From positions 62,001 to 126,000 of the forward strand of contig NZ_JACIBY010000001.1 of the NCBI RefSeq assembly GCF_014195535.1: DNA of 64,000 nt. The letters run 5' to 3'. The position numbers were made by a program, and so were the translations under genes. The notes beneath the pieces were generated by a model. The model was not told the origin of the DNA. It made no database searches and saw nothing but the letters and a program-made list of their open reading frames with translations. Each line of letters opens with the position of its first letter. Within the stretch, counting starts at the first letter, position 1. Of this stretch, positions 9,602 to 17,935 are shown one piece after another. Source of the stretch: Runella defluvii (GTDB lineage Bacteria > Bacteroidota > Bacteroidia > Cytophagales > Spirosomataceae).

Positions 9602-10468
9602 TTACCCCCACTTAGCGGCTTGGATGTTGTCGATGCTGATTTTGATGCTTTCTAGTGGTGGACGCTGACACACGTCTTGCTCTACAAAATAATGCTTTAA
9701 GCCTGCTTTTTTGGCATCTTTGAACAACGCGCCAAAATCAATGGTGCCTACGCCTACTTCTGCAAACTCTTTCTTTTCGGTATTGGCCATGTCTTTTACG
9801 TGCCAAAGCGGAAAACGACCTGGGAATTTTTTGAAGTATTCGTTGGCATTTTCACCTGCTTTCGCTACCCAATACAAGTCCACTTCCATGATGACGTTGG
9901 TGTTTTTCAACAACAAGTCGTATGGTTTTTCGCCGTCAATTTTTTGGGTAAATTCAAAATCGTGGTTATGGTAACCGAGTGTAAGACCTGCTTTTTTTGC
10001 CACTTCTGAGCCTTTGTTCAACAGCTCAAAAAGTTGTTTGTAATCTTCAGGTTTGCGTTCGTTGTCAATCAAATAGGCGATAACTGCGTATTCTTGCCCA
10101 ATTGCTGCGGCATCTTCCACTATTTTATCCCAGTTTTTGGTCAAGCCATCGGTGTCTCCAAATGCCTTGGAGCGGGCTGTCATGTAGTGGCCGCTGATGG
10201 CTTTGAGGCCATTATCGGCAAGAATCTTACGGTATTCGGTAGGGGTTTTTCCAAAAAACTTGCCTTGGTTGTACCCAAAGTTTTCTACTTTTTTATATCC
10301 AAGTTTGGCAACTTCGGCCAAAATTTTCTCGATTCCCTGCTTTTGGATGTCGCTGCGAAGGGTGTACAACTGTAATCCTACCGATTTGGCATTGGGGCGG
10401 GCTTCCAACCCGAGCATAGCGAGGGCACTTAGTCCCGCTGTGCTTTGAAGAAAGGTTCTACGGTTCAT
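9602..10468 (-). CDS. Tat-exported sugar phosphate isomerase/epimerase-like protein
   Basis: A 288-residue TIM-barrel protein of the xylose-isomerase-like (AP endonuclease 2) superfamily. Starting at the ATG at 10468 puts a twin-arginine signal (MNRRTFLQSTAGLSALAML) at the very N-terminus; an ATG three codons upstream is possible but less likely. Barrel features include GLQLYTLRSDI, YKKVENFGY, LGYHNHDFEF (metal-binding histidines), VIMEVDLYWV, PLWHVKDM and KHYFVEQDVC. These fit a divalent-metal isomerase or epimerase acting in the periplasm. The substrate is unknown; homologues occur in many Bacteroidota carbohydrate loci. It is transcribed alone towards the PBP gene. Confidence 0.85.
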   Translation of the reverse strand: MNRRTFLQSTAGLSALAMLGLEARPNAKSVGLQLYTLRSDIQKQGIEKILAEVAKLGYKKVENFGYNQGKFFGKTPTEYRKILADNGLKAISGHYMTARSKAFGDTDGLTKNWDKIVEDAAAIGQEYAVIAYLIDNERKPEDYKQLFELLNKGSEVAKKAGLTLGYHNHDFEFTQKIDGEKPYDLLLKNTNVIMEVDLYWVAKAGENANEYFKKFPGRFPLWHVKDMANTEKKEFAEVGVGTIDFGALFKDAKKAGLKHYFVEQDVCQRPPLESIKISIDNIQAAKWG

Positions 10469-10669
10469 TTGGTACAAAAGGTGATTTGATAGGTTGAACT
10501 TCGTACAAAAGTAATCAGAATCGGATAATTACTTGAAAAGTATTTATCAATTTGATACTAAGTTGTATTTCAAGGTGTTATGAGTTGAAAAAAAGAAATT
10601 TGTGCTAAAACAAAGATGTTGGCGTGCTAAAAACGGCAAAAACGACTCAGTAGTATGACGATTAAAAAA

Positions 10670-10677
10670 TAACTTTG
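10670..10677 (+). promoter_or_regulatory. Candidate -7 box for the DUF2807 lipoprotein gene
   Basis: TAACTTTG fits TAnnTTTG exactly and lies 79 bp before the start codon at 10757. No obvious TTG -33 element is present. The rest of the 288-bp intergenic gap is AT-rich and shows no gene. Confidence 0.4.
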
Positions 10678-10756
10678 AGAAGAATGCAACGTTAGCCGTT
10701 TTAGATGCATCTTATAGACAAATACCAAATACAACCGTTTTAACACTAGTAACCAC

Positions 10757-11479
10757 ATGAAAACAATCTTCAGAAGTCAGTTAATGCTTGCAATGTTGGC
10801 AAGCGCATTGGTAGTAGTCGCTTGTTCATTTTCTTCAAAACAAGACGACAGCCGCAGCTCACGTACCTACGATTTGAAAGGTTTTGACCGTTTGTCGTTG
10901 GGAAGTGCGTTTGAAATTTCGGTAACAAAAGGCAATTATTCGGTCAAAGTGGAAGGCCGTAAACAGGATATTGACGATTTGGAAGCAGGCGTTTCGGCGG
11001 GAAAACTTCGGATTCGCTACAAGGACTCATTGGGCTGGGGAAGAAACCGCAAGCGAGTGACAGTAACGGTTTCGATGCCTACACTCAAAGGATTGGACTT
11101 GTCGGGTGCAACGACCTCAAGGGTGTCGGGCTTCAACGATTTAGGAACACTCGACTTGGATATTTCGGGAGCTTCTAAGTCGGATATTCAAGTAAAAGCA
11201 CAAAAAATAATCATGGACGCCTCGGGTGCTTCTAGCATTACATTGACAGGAAATGCCAACCGTATCGAAGGGGAAGTGTCGGGTGCTACTTCGATTAGAG
11301 CGTACGATTTTCCCGTAAAAGAAGCATTTTTGGACGTGTCGGGCGCGAGCAACGTACGCGTGAGTGTCAACGGCAAAATGGAGGTAGAAGCGAGTGGCGC
11401 TAGTAGTGTGCGTTACCGTGGAACGGCCTCGGTTCGTTCCAATACCTCAGGCGCAAGCTCCGTCAAAAGCGAATCATAG
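10757..11479 (+). CDS. DUF2807 (head GIN domain) lipoprotein
   Basis: A 240-residue lipoprotein. The signal peptide ends in a lipobox (LVVVAC, C23), so it should be anchored in the outer or inner membrane. The mature part is a repetitive right-handed beta-helix typical of DUF2807: an opening YDLKGFDRLSLGSAFEISV and repeated GAS/GAT turns (LSGATTS, ISGASKS, DASGASS, VSGATS, VSGAS, ASGASS, TSGASS). The family is common in Bacteroidota and is thought to be a surface or envelope protein of unknown function. Nothing in the neighbourhood indicates a specific role. The gene is monocistronic and ends at a convergent terminator. Confidence 0.88.
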   Translation: MKTIFRSQLMLAMLASALVVVACSFSSKQDDSRSSRTYDLKGFDRLSLGSAFEISVTKGNYSVKVEGRKQDIDDLEAGVSAGKLRIRYKDSLGWGRNRKRVTVTVSMPTLKGLDLSGATTSRVSGFNDLGTLDLDISGASKSDIQVKAQKIIMDASGASSITLTGNANRIEGEVSGATSIRAYDFPVKEAFLDVSGASNVRVSVNGKMEVEASGASSVRYRGTASVRSNTSGASSVKSES

Positions 11480-11509
11480 GGAATGTTGAGTGAGTGTCGA
11501 GTGTAAAGT

Positions 11510-11548
11510 GCAGAATGTCGAATAATTTAAAAAAATTCGACATTCTGC
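11510..11548. terminator. Convergent terminator hairpin
   Basis: A 13-bp perfect inverted repeat (11510-11522 with 11536-11548) around an A/T-rich loop, between the convergent lipoprotein gene and the LytTR gene. Its right side plus the following bases up to 11568 resemble 57408-57441, so it may be built from a dispersed repeat. Confidence 0.65.
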
Positions 11549-11568
11549 ATTCTCCCCTCGACATTCCT

Positions 11569-12330
11569 TTATCTATCTATCCAGCGTTTAAAAACGGGGG
11601 CTTTTTCGCGACTAATTTCTACTTCGGGGAGGTGGTTGGTTTTGAGTTTTAGGTACAATTTTCCTGCCGCATCTCCTTTATAACTTTCAATGGCTTGCTG
11701 ATTAATAATTTGTCGGCGGCCCGTTCTGAAAAATTCGATAGGACTCAGAATATCTTCTACTTCATCGAGCGTGTTTTGTTCGGCAATGTATTTTTGTCCG
11801 TCGTGCGTAACGACATAGATGACTTGGTCGAGGTAAAAAGCGGCGATGTCAGAGATTGAAATAGGAATGGAGGCATTGCGGTGCTGCACAATGAGTTTTT
11901 CTTTGTACAACTTTCCTTTTTGCGCTGGGTGATTGACCAACGTCTGGAGCAACTCAGTGGGCATCTGGGCATTCTTTTTCAGGGCTTTGTATTTTTCCAA
12001 AGCCCGAATGAGGTCTTCTTCATCAATGGGCTTGAGCAAATAGTCAATACCGTTGACCTTGAAGGCTTTGATGGCATATTCGTCGTAGGCCGTGGCAAAA
12101 ATAATGGGACATTTGATGTCGAAATAATTGAACAAGTCGAAGCTAATGCCATCCGAAAGCTGGATGTCCATAAACAGCAAATCAGGTTCAGGGTTTTGCA
12201 TAAACCAACGGCGGGCCGTTTTGACGCTGTGGAGTACGTCAAGGACTTCCGTTTGGGGTGCTATGTCTTTTAGCATCCGTTGGAGCTGTTCAGCAATCAA
12301 AATTTCATCTTCTACGATTAGGACTTTCAT
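11569..12330 (-). CDS. LytTR-family response regulator
   Basis: A 253-residue regulator with a receiver domain (ED at 7-8, phosphoacceptor D55 in FMDIQLSD, ATAYDEYAI, YLLKPID) and a C-terminal LytTR DNA-binding domain (about 150-253) containing FFRTGRRQIINQQAIESYKG. It is the last gene of a same-strand set with a soluble kinase, a globin and a large propeller kinase. It is the only response regulator there, so both kinases may signal to it (inference). A 92-bp spacer with a small repeat separates it from the kinase. Confidence 0.92.
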   Translation of the reverse strand: MKVLIVEDEILIAEQLQRMLKDIAPQTEVLDVLHSVKTARRWFMQNPEPDLLFMDIQLSDGISFDLFNYFDIKCPIIFATAYDEYAIKAFKVNGIDYLLKPIDEEDLIRALEKYKALKKNAQMPTELLQTLVNHPAQKGKLYKEKLIVQHRNASIPISISDIAAFYLDQVIYVVTHDGQKYIAEQNTLDEVEDILSPIEFFRTGRRQIINQQAIESYKGDAAGKLYLKLKTNHLPEVEISREKAPVFKRWIDR

Positions 12331-12344
12331 ATAAGTTAGGACTT

Positions 12345-12380
12345 GGGAATGACGAATTAGGGATTACGAATGACGAATTG
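12345..12380. repeat. Short direct repeat, GAATGACGAATT type
   Basis: GAATGACGAATT occurs at about 12348 and again at 12368 in the spacer between kinase and regulator. A related array (GAATGACGAGGGACGAATGA) occurs at 9444-9475 downstream of the PBP gene. No stem structure or coding potential is evident. Confidence 0.5.
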
Positions 12381-12422
12381 GGGGAACCAATCAACCAAAA
12401 ACCAGTTAACCAATAACCAAAA

Positions 12423-13061
12423 TCACAGCAAAGGCAGGGTGACTCGGAAGGTTTCGGGGGTTTGCTCTACGACCATGGGTACACTCGAAAAATAAGCGTA
12501 CAAGTCGGTGAGGCTTTTGAGGGCTTCGTTGCGTTTTGGTTCTAAAATTTGCTTCTTTTGAAGGTTGTTTTCTATAATTAATTGGTTATCAATTGATTTT
12601 ATGGATATTTTCAATGGACTATCGGGGTCGGTGATGTTGTGACGGGTCGCGTTTTCTACTAAGATTTGCAAAACAGCAGGAACAAGCTTTCGTTCGAGGT
12701 ACTGAGGTGGCACGTCGATGAGCACCGTAAGCCCTTTTCCAAAGCGCGTTTGGAGTAAGTCGGCATAATCTTTAATAAAATTTAGCTCATCGCTGAGTGG
12801 TATGAGCGGCGTGCTACGGGTCGAAAGTAAGTAACGATACACCCGCGTAAGCTGGCTCAGAAACTTGACGGCGAGGCGCTGGTCGCTGTAAATGAGGCTT
12901 TCTAAGGTGGCTAGGCTATTAAACAAAAAGTGTGGGTTTAGCTGGCTAACTAAACTCTGGTACCTGACGTCGGACTGGGTACTGTCATAGTTGGTTGCGT
13001 CACTCGCTGGTTTGGCGGGGAGTTCGTGGGATTGGTTAGGTTGGTTAGCGAGTGGTTTCAT
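12423..13061 (-). CDS. Soluble LytS-type histidine kinase without sensor domain
   Basis: A 212-residue protein consisting almost only of the His_kinase and ATPase domains. The phospho-accepting histidine is H44 in SQLNPHFLFNSLATLESLIY; ILVENATRHNI is the N box. There is no membrane segment and no sensory domain, and the first 30 residues look disordered. It is clearly similar to the kinase end of the 13618-16827 protein (both have IENNLQK, a VYRYL segment and a final VPLL/LPLL), so it looks like a kinase module derived by duplication. It begins 3 bp after the globin stop codon, which suggests the globin is its sensor. The ATPase G box is weak, as in the propeller kinase. Confidence 0.85.
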   Translation of the reverse strand: MKPLANQPNQSHELPAKPASDATNYDSTQSDVRYQSLVSQLNPHFLFNSLATLESLIYSDQRLAVKFLSQLTRVYRYLLSTRSTPLIPLSDELNFIKDYADLLQTRFGKGLTVLIDVPPQYLERKLVPAVLQILVENATRHNITDPDSPLKISIKSIDNQLIIENNLQKKQILEPKRNEALKSLTDLYAYFSSVPMVVEQTPETFRVTLPLL

Positions 13062-13064
13062 AGA

Positions 13065-13481
13065 TTAGGTGATTTCTTGGCTGGCTGCCTCGGCCATAGC
13101 AGCTGCCATTAGGCTGTAAACATCGAGCCACGCTTGCCGAATTTCGGGCGTGAAATCGTCTTTAAGTACTTTTTCTAGCGTCCAAATCAGCGATTCGCCA
13201 ACAAAGGCATAATGACTGTCTTGAGTGCCATATTTTACGTGGCGGCGTCCCAAATCATGAAGAAGTGGGAGCAACTCGTCCATATTATCTAACGAACAAA
13301 CCGCAAAGCTAATCACTTGAAATAGCTTAATTCCTTGGGTTTTAAGGTCGCTTTTAAACAAAGGTTGTACTTCGGGGATAATTTCAAATAGGCGACCATA
13401 AAAAACCTTGGCGGCATATTCAGATTTAGGAACAATACGCGCAAAGCTTGTTTGGACGAGTCTTTTTTGTTGGTCATTCAT
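13065..13481 (-). CDS. Single-domain bacterial globin
   Basis: A 138-residue globin of the Vitreoscilla haemoglobin/flavohaemoglobin type that binds haem and O2, NO or CO in the cytoplasm. Visible haem-pocket residues, by alignment with Vitreoscilla haemoglobin from memory: B10 tyrosine Y28 (VFYGRLFEIIPEV), E7 glutamine Q49 (LKTQGIKLF) and proximal F8 histidine H81 (RRHVKYG). Length fits a globin domain alone with no reductase part. The tight spacing to a kinase lacking a sensor, and the LytTR gene beyond, suggest a split gas sensor rather than NO detoxification. That role is inference; plain O2/NO binding is the alternative. Confidence 0.9.
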   Translation of the reverse strand: MNDQQKRLVQTSFARIVPKSEYAAKVFYGRLFEIIPEVQPLFKSDLKTQGIKLFQVISFAVCSLDNMDELLPLLHDLGRRHVKYGTQDSHYAFVGESLIWTLEKVLKDDFTPEIRQAWLDVYSLMAAAMAEAASQEIT

Positions 13482-13617
13482 GGTTTCAACAATTGAGCAA
13501 GGGTTGATGTACTAATCAGGTGGCTGAAATTATGTAAATTCAATGGGGACTTTACAAAAAAAGCAATTGAGTCGTGGGTTTCGCGACTTAATCCGCCCCA
13601 AAAACTTGGGCGAACCG

Positions 13618-16600
13618 TTAATCTAATAAGGGTACCCGTACGACAAAATGCGTGTTTGTTTCTTCGATAAACAGGGGTCGGTTGGTTAGATAGCTGTACA
13701 ATGCCTTAAAATCACTGAGACCCCGTTTGTTGGAGGTCGCAACGGTACCTCGTTTTTGTAAGTTATTTTCAAAAATTAAATACTCATTGTCTTCATATAT
13801 CAACACTTTTAGCGGTGATTCCAAAGCGGTAATGTTGTGTTTGATGGCGTTTTCAATCAGGTTTTGGAACGTCACTGGGACAATTCGTTTTTGGTTTAAA
13901 GTCTCCGAAAGGTGGATGTCAATCTGTAGCCCGTCGCTATAACGCATGTGAAGCAGGCTGACAAAATCGCGGGCAAAACGTAATTCTTGTTCCAGCGTCA
14001 CGGTTTCGTGGTCGTCGTTTTCGATGAGGTAGCGATATACCTTTGTTAGCTGACGCAGGTACTTCGAGGCCAGTTTGTGGTCTTTGTAAATCAAACTGTC
14101 GAGCACGGCCAAGCTATTGAACAAAAAGTGCGGATTGAGCTGATTGACAAGGTTTTGGTATTTGGATAAAAACTTTTCTCGTTCCAGCAAAATCGTTTTG
14201 CGTTCCGTCTCGGCTTGTTGTTTTTGGGCTATTTCAAACTTCTGTTGGTAGTCGAGTTTTTCGGTCAACTCTTGGTTCAATTGATTTTGGAGCGTTTGTT
14301 GTTCTTCCAACAGTTTTACTTCGGTGGCGTGTTCGTGTTCAATCATTTTGACCCGCCAGCGGTACAAATACACGCCCGAACCAATCAGGGTAGCAAGGAC
14401 CAAAAGCCGAAACCACCAACGTTGCCAGAAGGGTGGATGAATGATGATGTGCAGGTGGTACGGGACAGGGTTCCAGACACCGTCGTTGTTGGCCGCTCGC
14501 ACGTGCAAAATATATTCGTTAGGCTGTAAATTGAGGTAATTGAGGGTGGTTTGGTGGGTGGGTGCTCCCCAAGTTTTTTCAATGCCTTCGAGCCAAAACG
14601 AAAATAGATTGTTTTCGGAATGGTCATAACTCAGGGCGGCGACTTCAATCGTCAGGTCGTTTTGGTCATAATCTAGCTCTATTGGGACGTTGGTTTGGCG
14701 GTAAAGCGTTGGCAATACTTCCTTGCCATACACTTTGACCGATGTTACGGCTACGGGCGGGATAAACGAATTGGTCTTGACTTGGTTGGGGTGAAAACTC
14801 ACCAGCCCGTACAAGCCGCCAAACAGCAAATTGCCTTGGCTGTCTTTGGCGACGCATTCGGTTTCTACCGACAATACTTGCAGGTTGTCGGCCGAGCCAA
14901 AAGAAGTAAATCGTTTGCCATTTTCCTCAAAACGAGTTAAGCCATTGGCCGTTCCCATCCACAGGGTGCTTCCTACGCGAATCAGGGCCGATATATAATT
15001 GTTAGCCAGCCCGTTGCGGGTGGTGAAGTTGGTAAATTGCTGCGTTTGTCGGTTTAAACAACCCAATCCGTTGTCGGTGCCCATCCAGATATTTCCCTTT
15101 GAATCTTCGGCAAAAGCCATGACGCCGTTGTCGGGTAGTCCTTTGGGGTTACTTTCTTCGTAACGGTATGAAACAGTTTTGGTCAAATCGGGGCTAATGC
15201 AAAGCACCTCATCGACGCCGCAGCCTACCCACAGGTAGTTTTTGCTGTCAAAAAAGAGTGAATTAAAACGGTTGATAGGTACTTTCCGAATCCGCGCATC
15301 ATTGAAATGATTGGTGAAAATGCGTGTTTTGGGGTTGTAAATGGTCAAACCTTCTTCTGTCCCAATAAAAATGCGGCCATCGGCACTTTCGGCAAGGTCG
15401 TAAATCAGTTTGCCTGCCACAAAATCGGTACGGGTAATACCCTCCGAAGGGGAGGGATTTTCTTCATTTGGCAGGTGGTCGAAGTGCGTAAATCTGCCCG
15501 TTTTAACGTCAAAATAGTGTAAATACGAACGAGTTCCTACCCACACGCCGTCGTTGCGGTCCACCAGCACACTGTTGATGTAATTGTCAGTCAGGCTATA
15601 CGGGTTATTGGGATCATGTAAATAGCGTTTGTGGGTCGTTTTTTTTGCATCAATCCAGAGCAAGCCTTCGCTTGTGGCCAGCCAAAGGTTGTCTTTGCTA
15701 TCGACCGCAATCCGATTGATGGTACTGGCGTTGGCATTGGGCTGAGGAACGTTGGCATCTTTGAGCAACGAGCGAAACGACTGGTTGTAAGGGTTGAACC
15801 GACTTAGCCCTTTGTACGAAGTAGAAAACCAAATAACTCCCGCACAGTCCTGAAAAACGGATTTGACGTAGTTGGAGCCGAGGCTGCTTGGGGTATTGAT
15901 GTCAGATAGAAATTGCCCTACTTTGTCCGAATTTTTGGTAAAATAAAAAACCCCTTCGCCCAAGGTAGAAATCCATAAGGTTTGGTCACGGTCAAAATAA
16001 ATACGGCTGATTTCTTGGGGTTCTTTGAGGGGGAGTTTGATGATCCGAAAAAGCTCACTGGATAAACTCAACGAAGCGACCATTCCGCTCCGCGACCCTA
16101 CCAGAATATCGCCCGTTTGGGGGTGCTTGGCCAGGGCCGAAAGCGAATTGTCGGGGATGCTACCAAGCTCATCGCTTTTGCAAAATACCTGAAACGACTT
16201 AGACGAACGATGATAACGATACAGCCCCATGTCGGTACCCACCCAAATCGTCTCGCCGTCGGCCATGATACTCCGAATCGAATAAACTTGGGTTTTGGAG
16301 GAGGCGTCAGTGGGCAGTTTAACGAGTTCCGATTTTTTAGAAATAGGGTCAAAAACAAGGAGCCCAGAGGCGGTACCTAGCCAAAGTTTCCCTTGGGTGT
16401 CTTCGGCCACGCAGCGAATGTAATTGCAGCGCTTGCCGTGTTGGCTAAAGTAAAATCGTTCAAATTGTTGGGTGCGAAAATCGAAGCGGTTAAACCCATT
16501 TTGGGTGCCGACCCATAACGTACCATTTTTGGACATAAAAACGGCACGCACCAGCATGTCGGACAAAGAATGAGGGTTGAGCCGTTCGTGGTCAAAAATA

Positions 16601-16827
16601 CGGCACTGTTTTCCATCGTACCGCACCATTCCCATCATGGTACCCACCCACATAAAGCCCGACGTATCCTGAACTGTCGCCGTAATGTAGTGGATGGGAA
16701 GGCCCTGCTCGGGGCCAAGGTGCTGAAACGAGACGTTCGAGAATTGGGCATGACTCCTATGCTGCCCCCAGCAGATGAAAACCAAAAAGAGCAGGGACGA
16801 CAGGCGAAATGGCATAAATGCGACCAA
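13618..16827 (-). CDS. Beta-propeller sensor histidine kinase (Reg_prop/Y_Y_Y)
   Basis: A 1069-residue membrane sensor. A signal peptide (best start M5 at 16815, MPFRLSSLLFLVFICWG) precedes a periplasmic double propeller of Reg_prop repeats, seen as recurring GLxxF/Y and W(V/L)GT units (SGFMWVGTMMGMVRYDG, TLWVGTQNGFNRFD, NIWMGTDNGLGCLN, TLWMGTANGLTRFE). A Y_Y_Y domain (about 690-780) is followed by one membrane helix (about 800-820), a coiled coil with many Q and E residues, and a His_kinase domain with NQLNPHFLFNSLAVLD near residue 897. There is no fused response regulator. The ligand is unknown; such sensors often detect extracellular glycans in Bacteroidota. It is divergent from the lanthipeptide precursor array. 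Confidence 0.92.
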   Translation of the reverse strand: MVAFMPFRLSSLLFLVFICWGQHRSHAQFSNVSFQHLGPEQGLPIHYITATVQDTSGFMWVGTMMGMVRYDGKQCRIFDHERLNPHSLSDMLVRAVFMSKNGTLWVGTQNGFNRFDFRTQQFERFYFSQHGKRCNYIRCVAEDTQGKLWLGTASGLLVFDPISKKSELVKLPTDASSKTQVYSIRSIMADGETIWVGTDMGLYRYHRSSKSFQVFCKSDELGSIPDNSLSALAKHPQTGDILVGSRSGMVASLSLSSELFRIIKLPLKEPQEISRIYFDRDQTLWISTLGEGVFYFTKNSDKVGQFLSDINTPSSLGSNYVKSVFQDCAGVIWFSTSYKGLSRFNPYNQSFRSLLKDANVPQPNANASTINRIAVDSKDNLWLATSEGLLWIDAKKTTHKRYLHDPNNPYSLTDNYINSVLVDRNDGVWVGTRSYLHYFDVKTGRFTHFDHLPNEENPSPSEGITRTDFVAGKLIYDLAESADGRIFIGTEEGLTIYNPKTRIFTNHFNDARIRKVPINRFNSLFFDSKNYLWVGCGVDEVLCISPDLTKTVSYRYEESNPKGLPDNGVMAFAEDSKGNIWMGTDNGLGCLNRQTQQFTNFTTRNGLANNYISALIRVGSTLWMGTANGLTRFEENGKRFTSFGSADNLQVLSVETECVAKDSQGNLLFGGLYGLVSFHPNQVKTNSFIPPVAVTSVKVYGKEVLPTLYRQTNVPIELDYDQNDLTIEVAALSYDHSENNLFSFWLEGIEKTWGAPTHQTTLNYLNLQPNEYILHVRAANNDGVWNPVPYHLHIIIHPPFWQRWWFRLLVLATLIGSGVYLYRWRVKMIEHEHATEVKLLEEQQTLQNQLNQELTEKLDYQQKFEIAQKQQAETERKTILLEREKFLSKYQNLVNQLNPHFLFNSLAVLDSLIYKDHKLASKYLRQLTKVYRYLIENDDHETVTLEQELRFARDFVSLLHMRYSDGLQIDIHLSETLNQKRIVPVTFQNLIENAIKHNITALESPLKVLIYEDNEYLIFENNLQKRGTVATSNKRGLSDFKALYSYLTNRPLFIEETNTHFVVRVPLLD

Positions 16828-16910
16828 TTTTAGAGGGTTAAAGCTAAAACTTTACGAAGTAAAAACCCAAAAAGAGAAAGCGAGTCGTGGATTTTGGGAA
16901 TTAAACCGTA

Positions 16911-16956
16911 TTGAAACGATAAATGAACCGTTGGAAAGAAAGTTAAAACGTTTCAA
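16911..16956. promoter_or_regulatory. Inverted repeat upstream of lanthipeptide precursors
   Basis: TTGAAACG (16911-16918) is repeated inverted as CGTTTCAA (16949-16956) in the 248-bp gap between the divergent propeller kinase and the first precursor gene. It could be an operator for either side. No convincing TAnnTTTG box at the right spacing was found here. Confidence 0.3.
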
Positions 16957-17075
16957 TGGGGAATTTAACCGCTTTACTTTTTTGATTTTTCCCAGCGTCG
17001 TTTTACCCACCACCTTTGCAATGTCAATCACGACAAACAAATCATTCAAACACAAAAAACAAAACAAACACAACA

Positions 17076-17219
17076 ATGAAAAAGCAACTTTCAAAACTTC
17101 ATTTAAAAACGGATAACATCGTTGTGCTCTCTAAAAACGATATTCTAGCTATTAAAGGAGGGGCACCTGCGGTCAAAACTCTTTCTTGCCAAGTAGGTCG
17201 CTGCTGGCCAAATGGTTAG
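17076..17219 (+). CDS. Lanthipeptide precursor 1 (GG leader)
   Basis: A 47-residue precursor. The leader (MKKQLSKLHLKTDNIVVLSK then NDILAIKGG) has the basic, leucine-rich start and double-glycine end seen in Bacteroidota class I lanthipeptide leaders. The predicted core after GG is 18 residues, APAVKTLSCQVGRCWPNG, with one Thr, one Ser and two Cys, so at most two (methyl)lanthionine rings. The start is set by the ATG at 17076, which follows the same A/C-rich CAAACACAACA leader as the next three genes. Its core differs completely from precursors 2-4 while the leader is shared, as expected for substrates of one LanB/LanC set. Confidence 0.85.
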   Translation: MKKQLSKLHLKTDNIVVLSKNDILAIKGGAPAVKTLSCQVGRCWPNG

Positions 17220-17297
17220 TCGTTCTATTGAAACAATCTCTCATTTTTCTTTCCATTCACTTAAACACAAAACACAAAACACAAAACAAACACAACA

Positions 17298-17465
17298 ATG
17301 AAAAAGCAACTTTCAAAATTGAACTTGAAGACTGACAAAGTAGTAAACTTGTCAAAAGACAACAGCCAAGGCGTCGTAGGTGGCCGTCCTCAATCGAACC
17401 CTAATTCAAAAGTGTATTGTCTGACTGACTTATGTACATTCACGGGGGCAACATTCTCTTGCTAA
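17298..17465 (+). CDS. Lanthipeptide precursor 2 (tandem array)
   Basis: A 55-residue precursor with leader MKKQLSKLNLKTDKVVNLSK then DNSQGVVGG, and a 26-residue core that starts RPQSNPNSKVYC and ends CTFTGATFSC. The core holds three Cys and seven Ser/Thr, so up to three thioether rings. The start ATG follows an A/C-rich leader with no Shine-Dalgarno sequence. It is the first unit of an exact 215-bp tandem duplication and differs from precursor 3 at only two core residues (LT versus VS after YC). C39 cleavage after GG is expected. Confidence 0.9.
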   Translation: MKKQLSKLNLKTDKVVNLSKDNSQGVVGGRPQSNPNSKVYCLTDLCTFTGATFSC

Positions 17466-17512
17466 TTTTTCTTTCCATTTATTTAAACACAAAACACAAA
17501 ACAAACACAACA

Positions 17513-17680
17513 ATGAAAAAGCAACTTTCAAAATTGAACTTGAAGACTGACAAAGTAGTAAACTTGTCAAAAGACAACAGCCAAGGCGTTGTAGGTGGCC
17601 GTCCTCAATCGAACCCTAATTCAAAAGTGTATTGTGTGAGTGACTTATGTACATTCACGGGGGCAACATTCTCTTGCTAA
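17513..17680 (+). CDS. Lanthipeptide precursor 3 (tandem array)
   Basis: A 55-residue precursor whose leader is identical to that of precursors 2 and 4. The core starts RPQSNPNSKVYCVSDLC and ends TFTGATFSC, with three Cys. The in-frame upstream ATG at 17432 lies inside precursor 2 and would translate the spacer, so the conserved MKKQLSKL start at 17513 is chosen. It lies 215 bp after precursor 2 and 215 bp before precursor 4, including the shared A/C-rich 5' leader, so each copy keeps its own ribosome landing site. Confidence 0.9.
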   Translation: MKKQLSKLNLKTDKVVNLSKDNSQGVVGGRPQSNPNSKVYCVSDLCTFTGATFSC

Positions 17681-17727
17681 TTTTTCTTTCCATTCATTTA
17701 AACACAAAACACAAAACAAACACAACA

Positions 17728-17895
17728 ATGAAAAAGCAACTTTCAAAATTGAACTTGAAGACTGACAAAGTAGTAAACTTGTCAAAAGACAACAGCCAAG
17801 GCGTTGTAGGTGGCCGTCCTCAATCGAACCCTACCTCGAAGCACTATTGTCATTCTGATTTGTGCACATTTACTTGCCCATCTTGGAGCTGCTAA
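17728..17895 (+). CDS. Lanthipeptide precursor 4 (diverged core)
   Basis: A 55-residue precursor with the same leader as precursors 2 and 3 but a changed core: RPQSNPTSKHYCHSDLC, then TFTCPSWSC. A fourth Cys replaces the Gly of TFTG, and a Trp and a Pro appear near the end, so the ring pattern should differ. The leader DNA is almost unchanged while the core carries many replacements, which points to selection for diversity or recombination in the core. The start is placed at 17728 for the same reasons as in copy 3. Confidence 0.9.
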   Translation: MKKQLSKLNLKTDKVVNLSKDNSQGVVGGRPQSNPTSKHYCHSDLCTFTCPSWSC

Positions 17896-17935
17896 TTTTT
17901 CTTTCCATTTACTTACAGCCAAAAAATCAATAACA

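Larger units (their letters stand above)
17298..17895 (+). repeat. 215-bp tandem array of precursor genes
   Basis: Start codons at 17298, 17513 and 17728 are exactly 215 bp apart. Each unit holds a 168-bp gene and a 47-bp spacer (TAATTTTTCTTTCCATTT then the A/C-rich leader). Spacers and leader halves are nearly identical; changes concentrate in the last 75 bp of the genes. Confidence 0.9.

Noticed and set aside
17432-17512. Longer N-termini for precursors 3 and 4
   Set aside because: They translate the end of the previous precursor and the spacer; the conserved MKKQLSKL start is shared by all copies.
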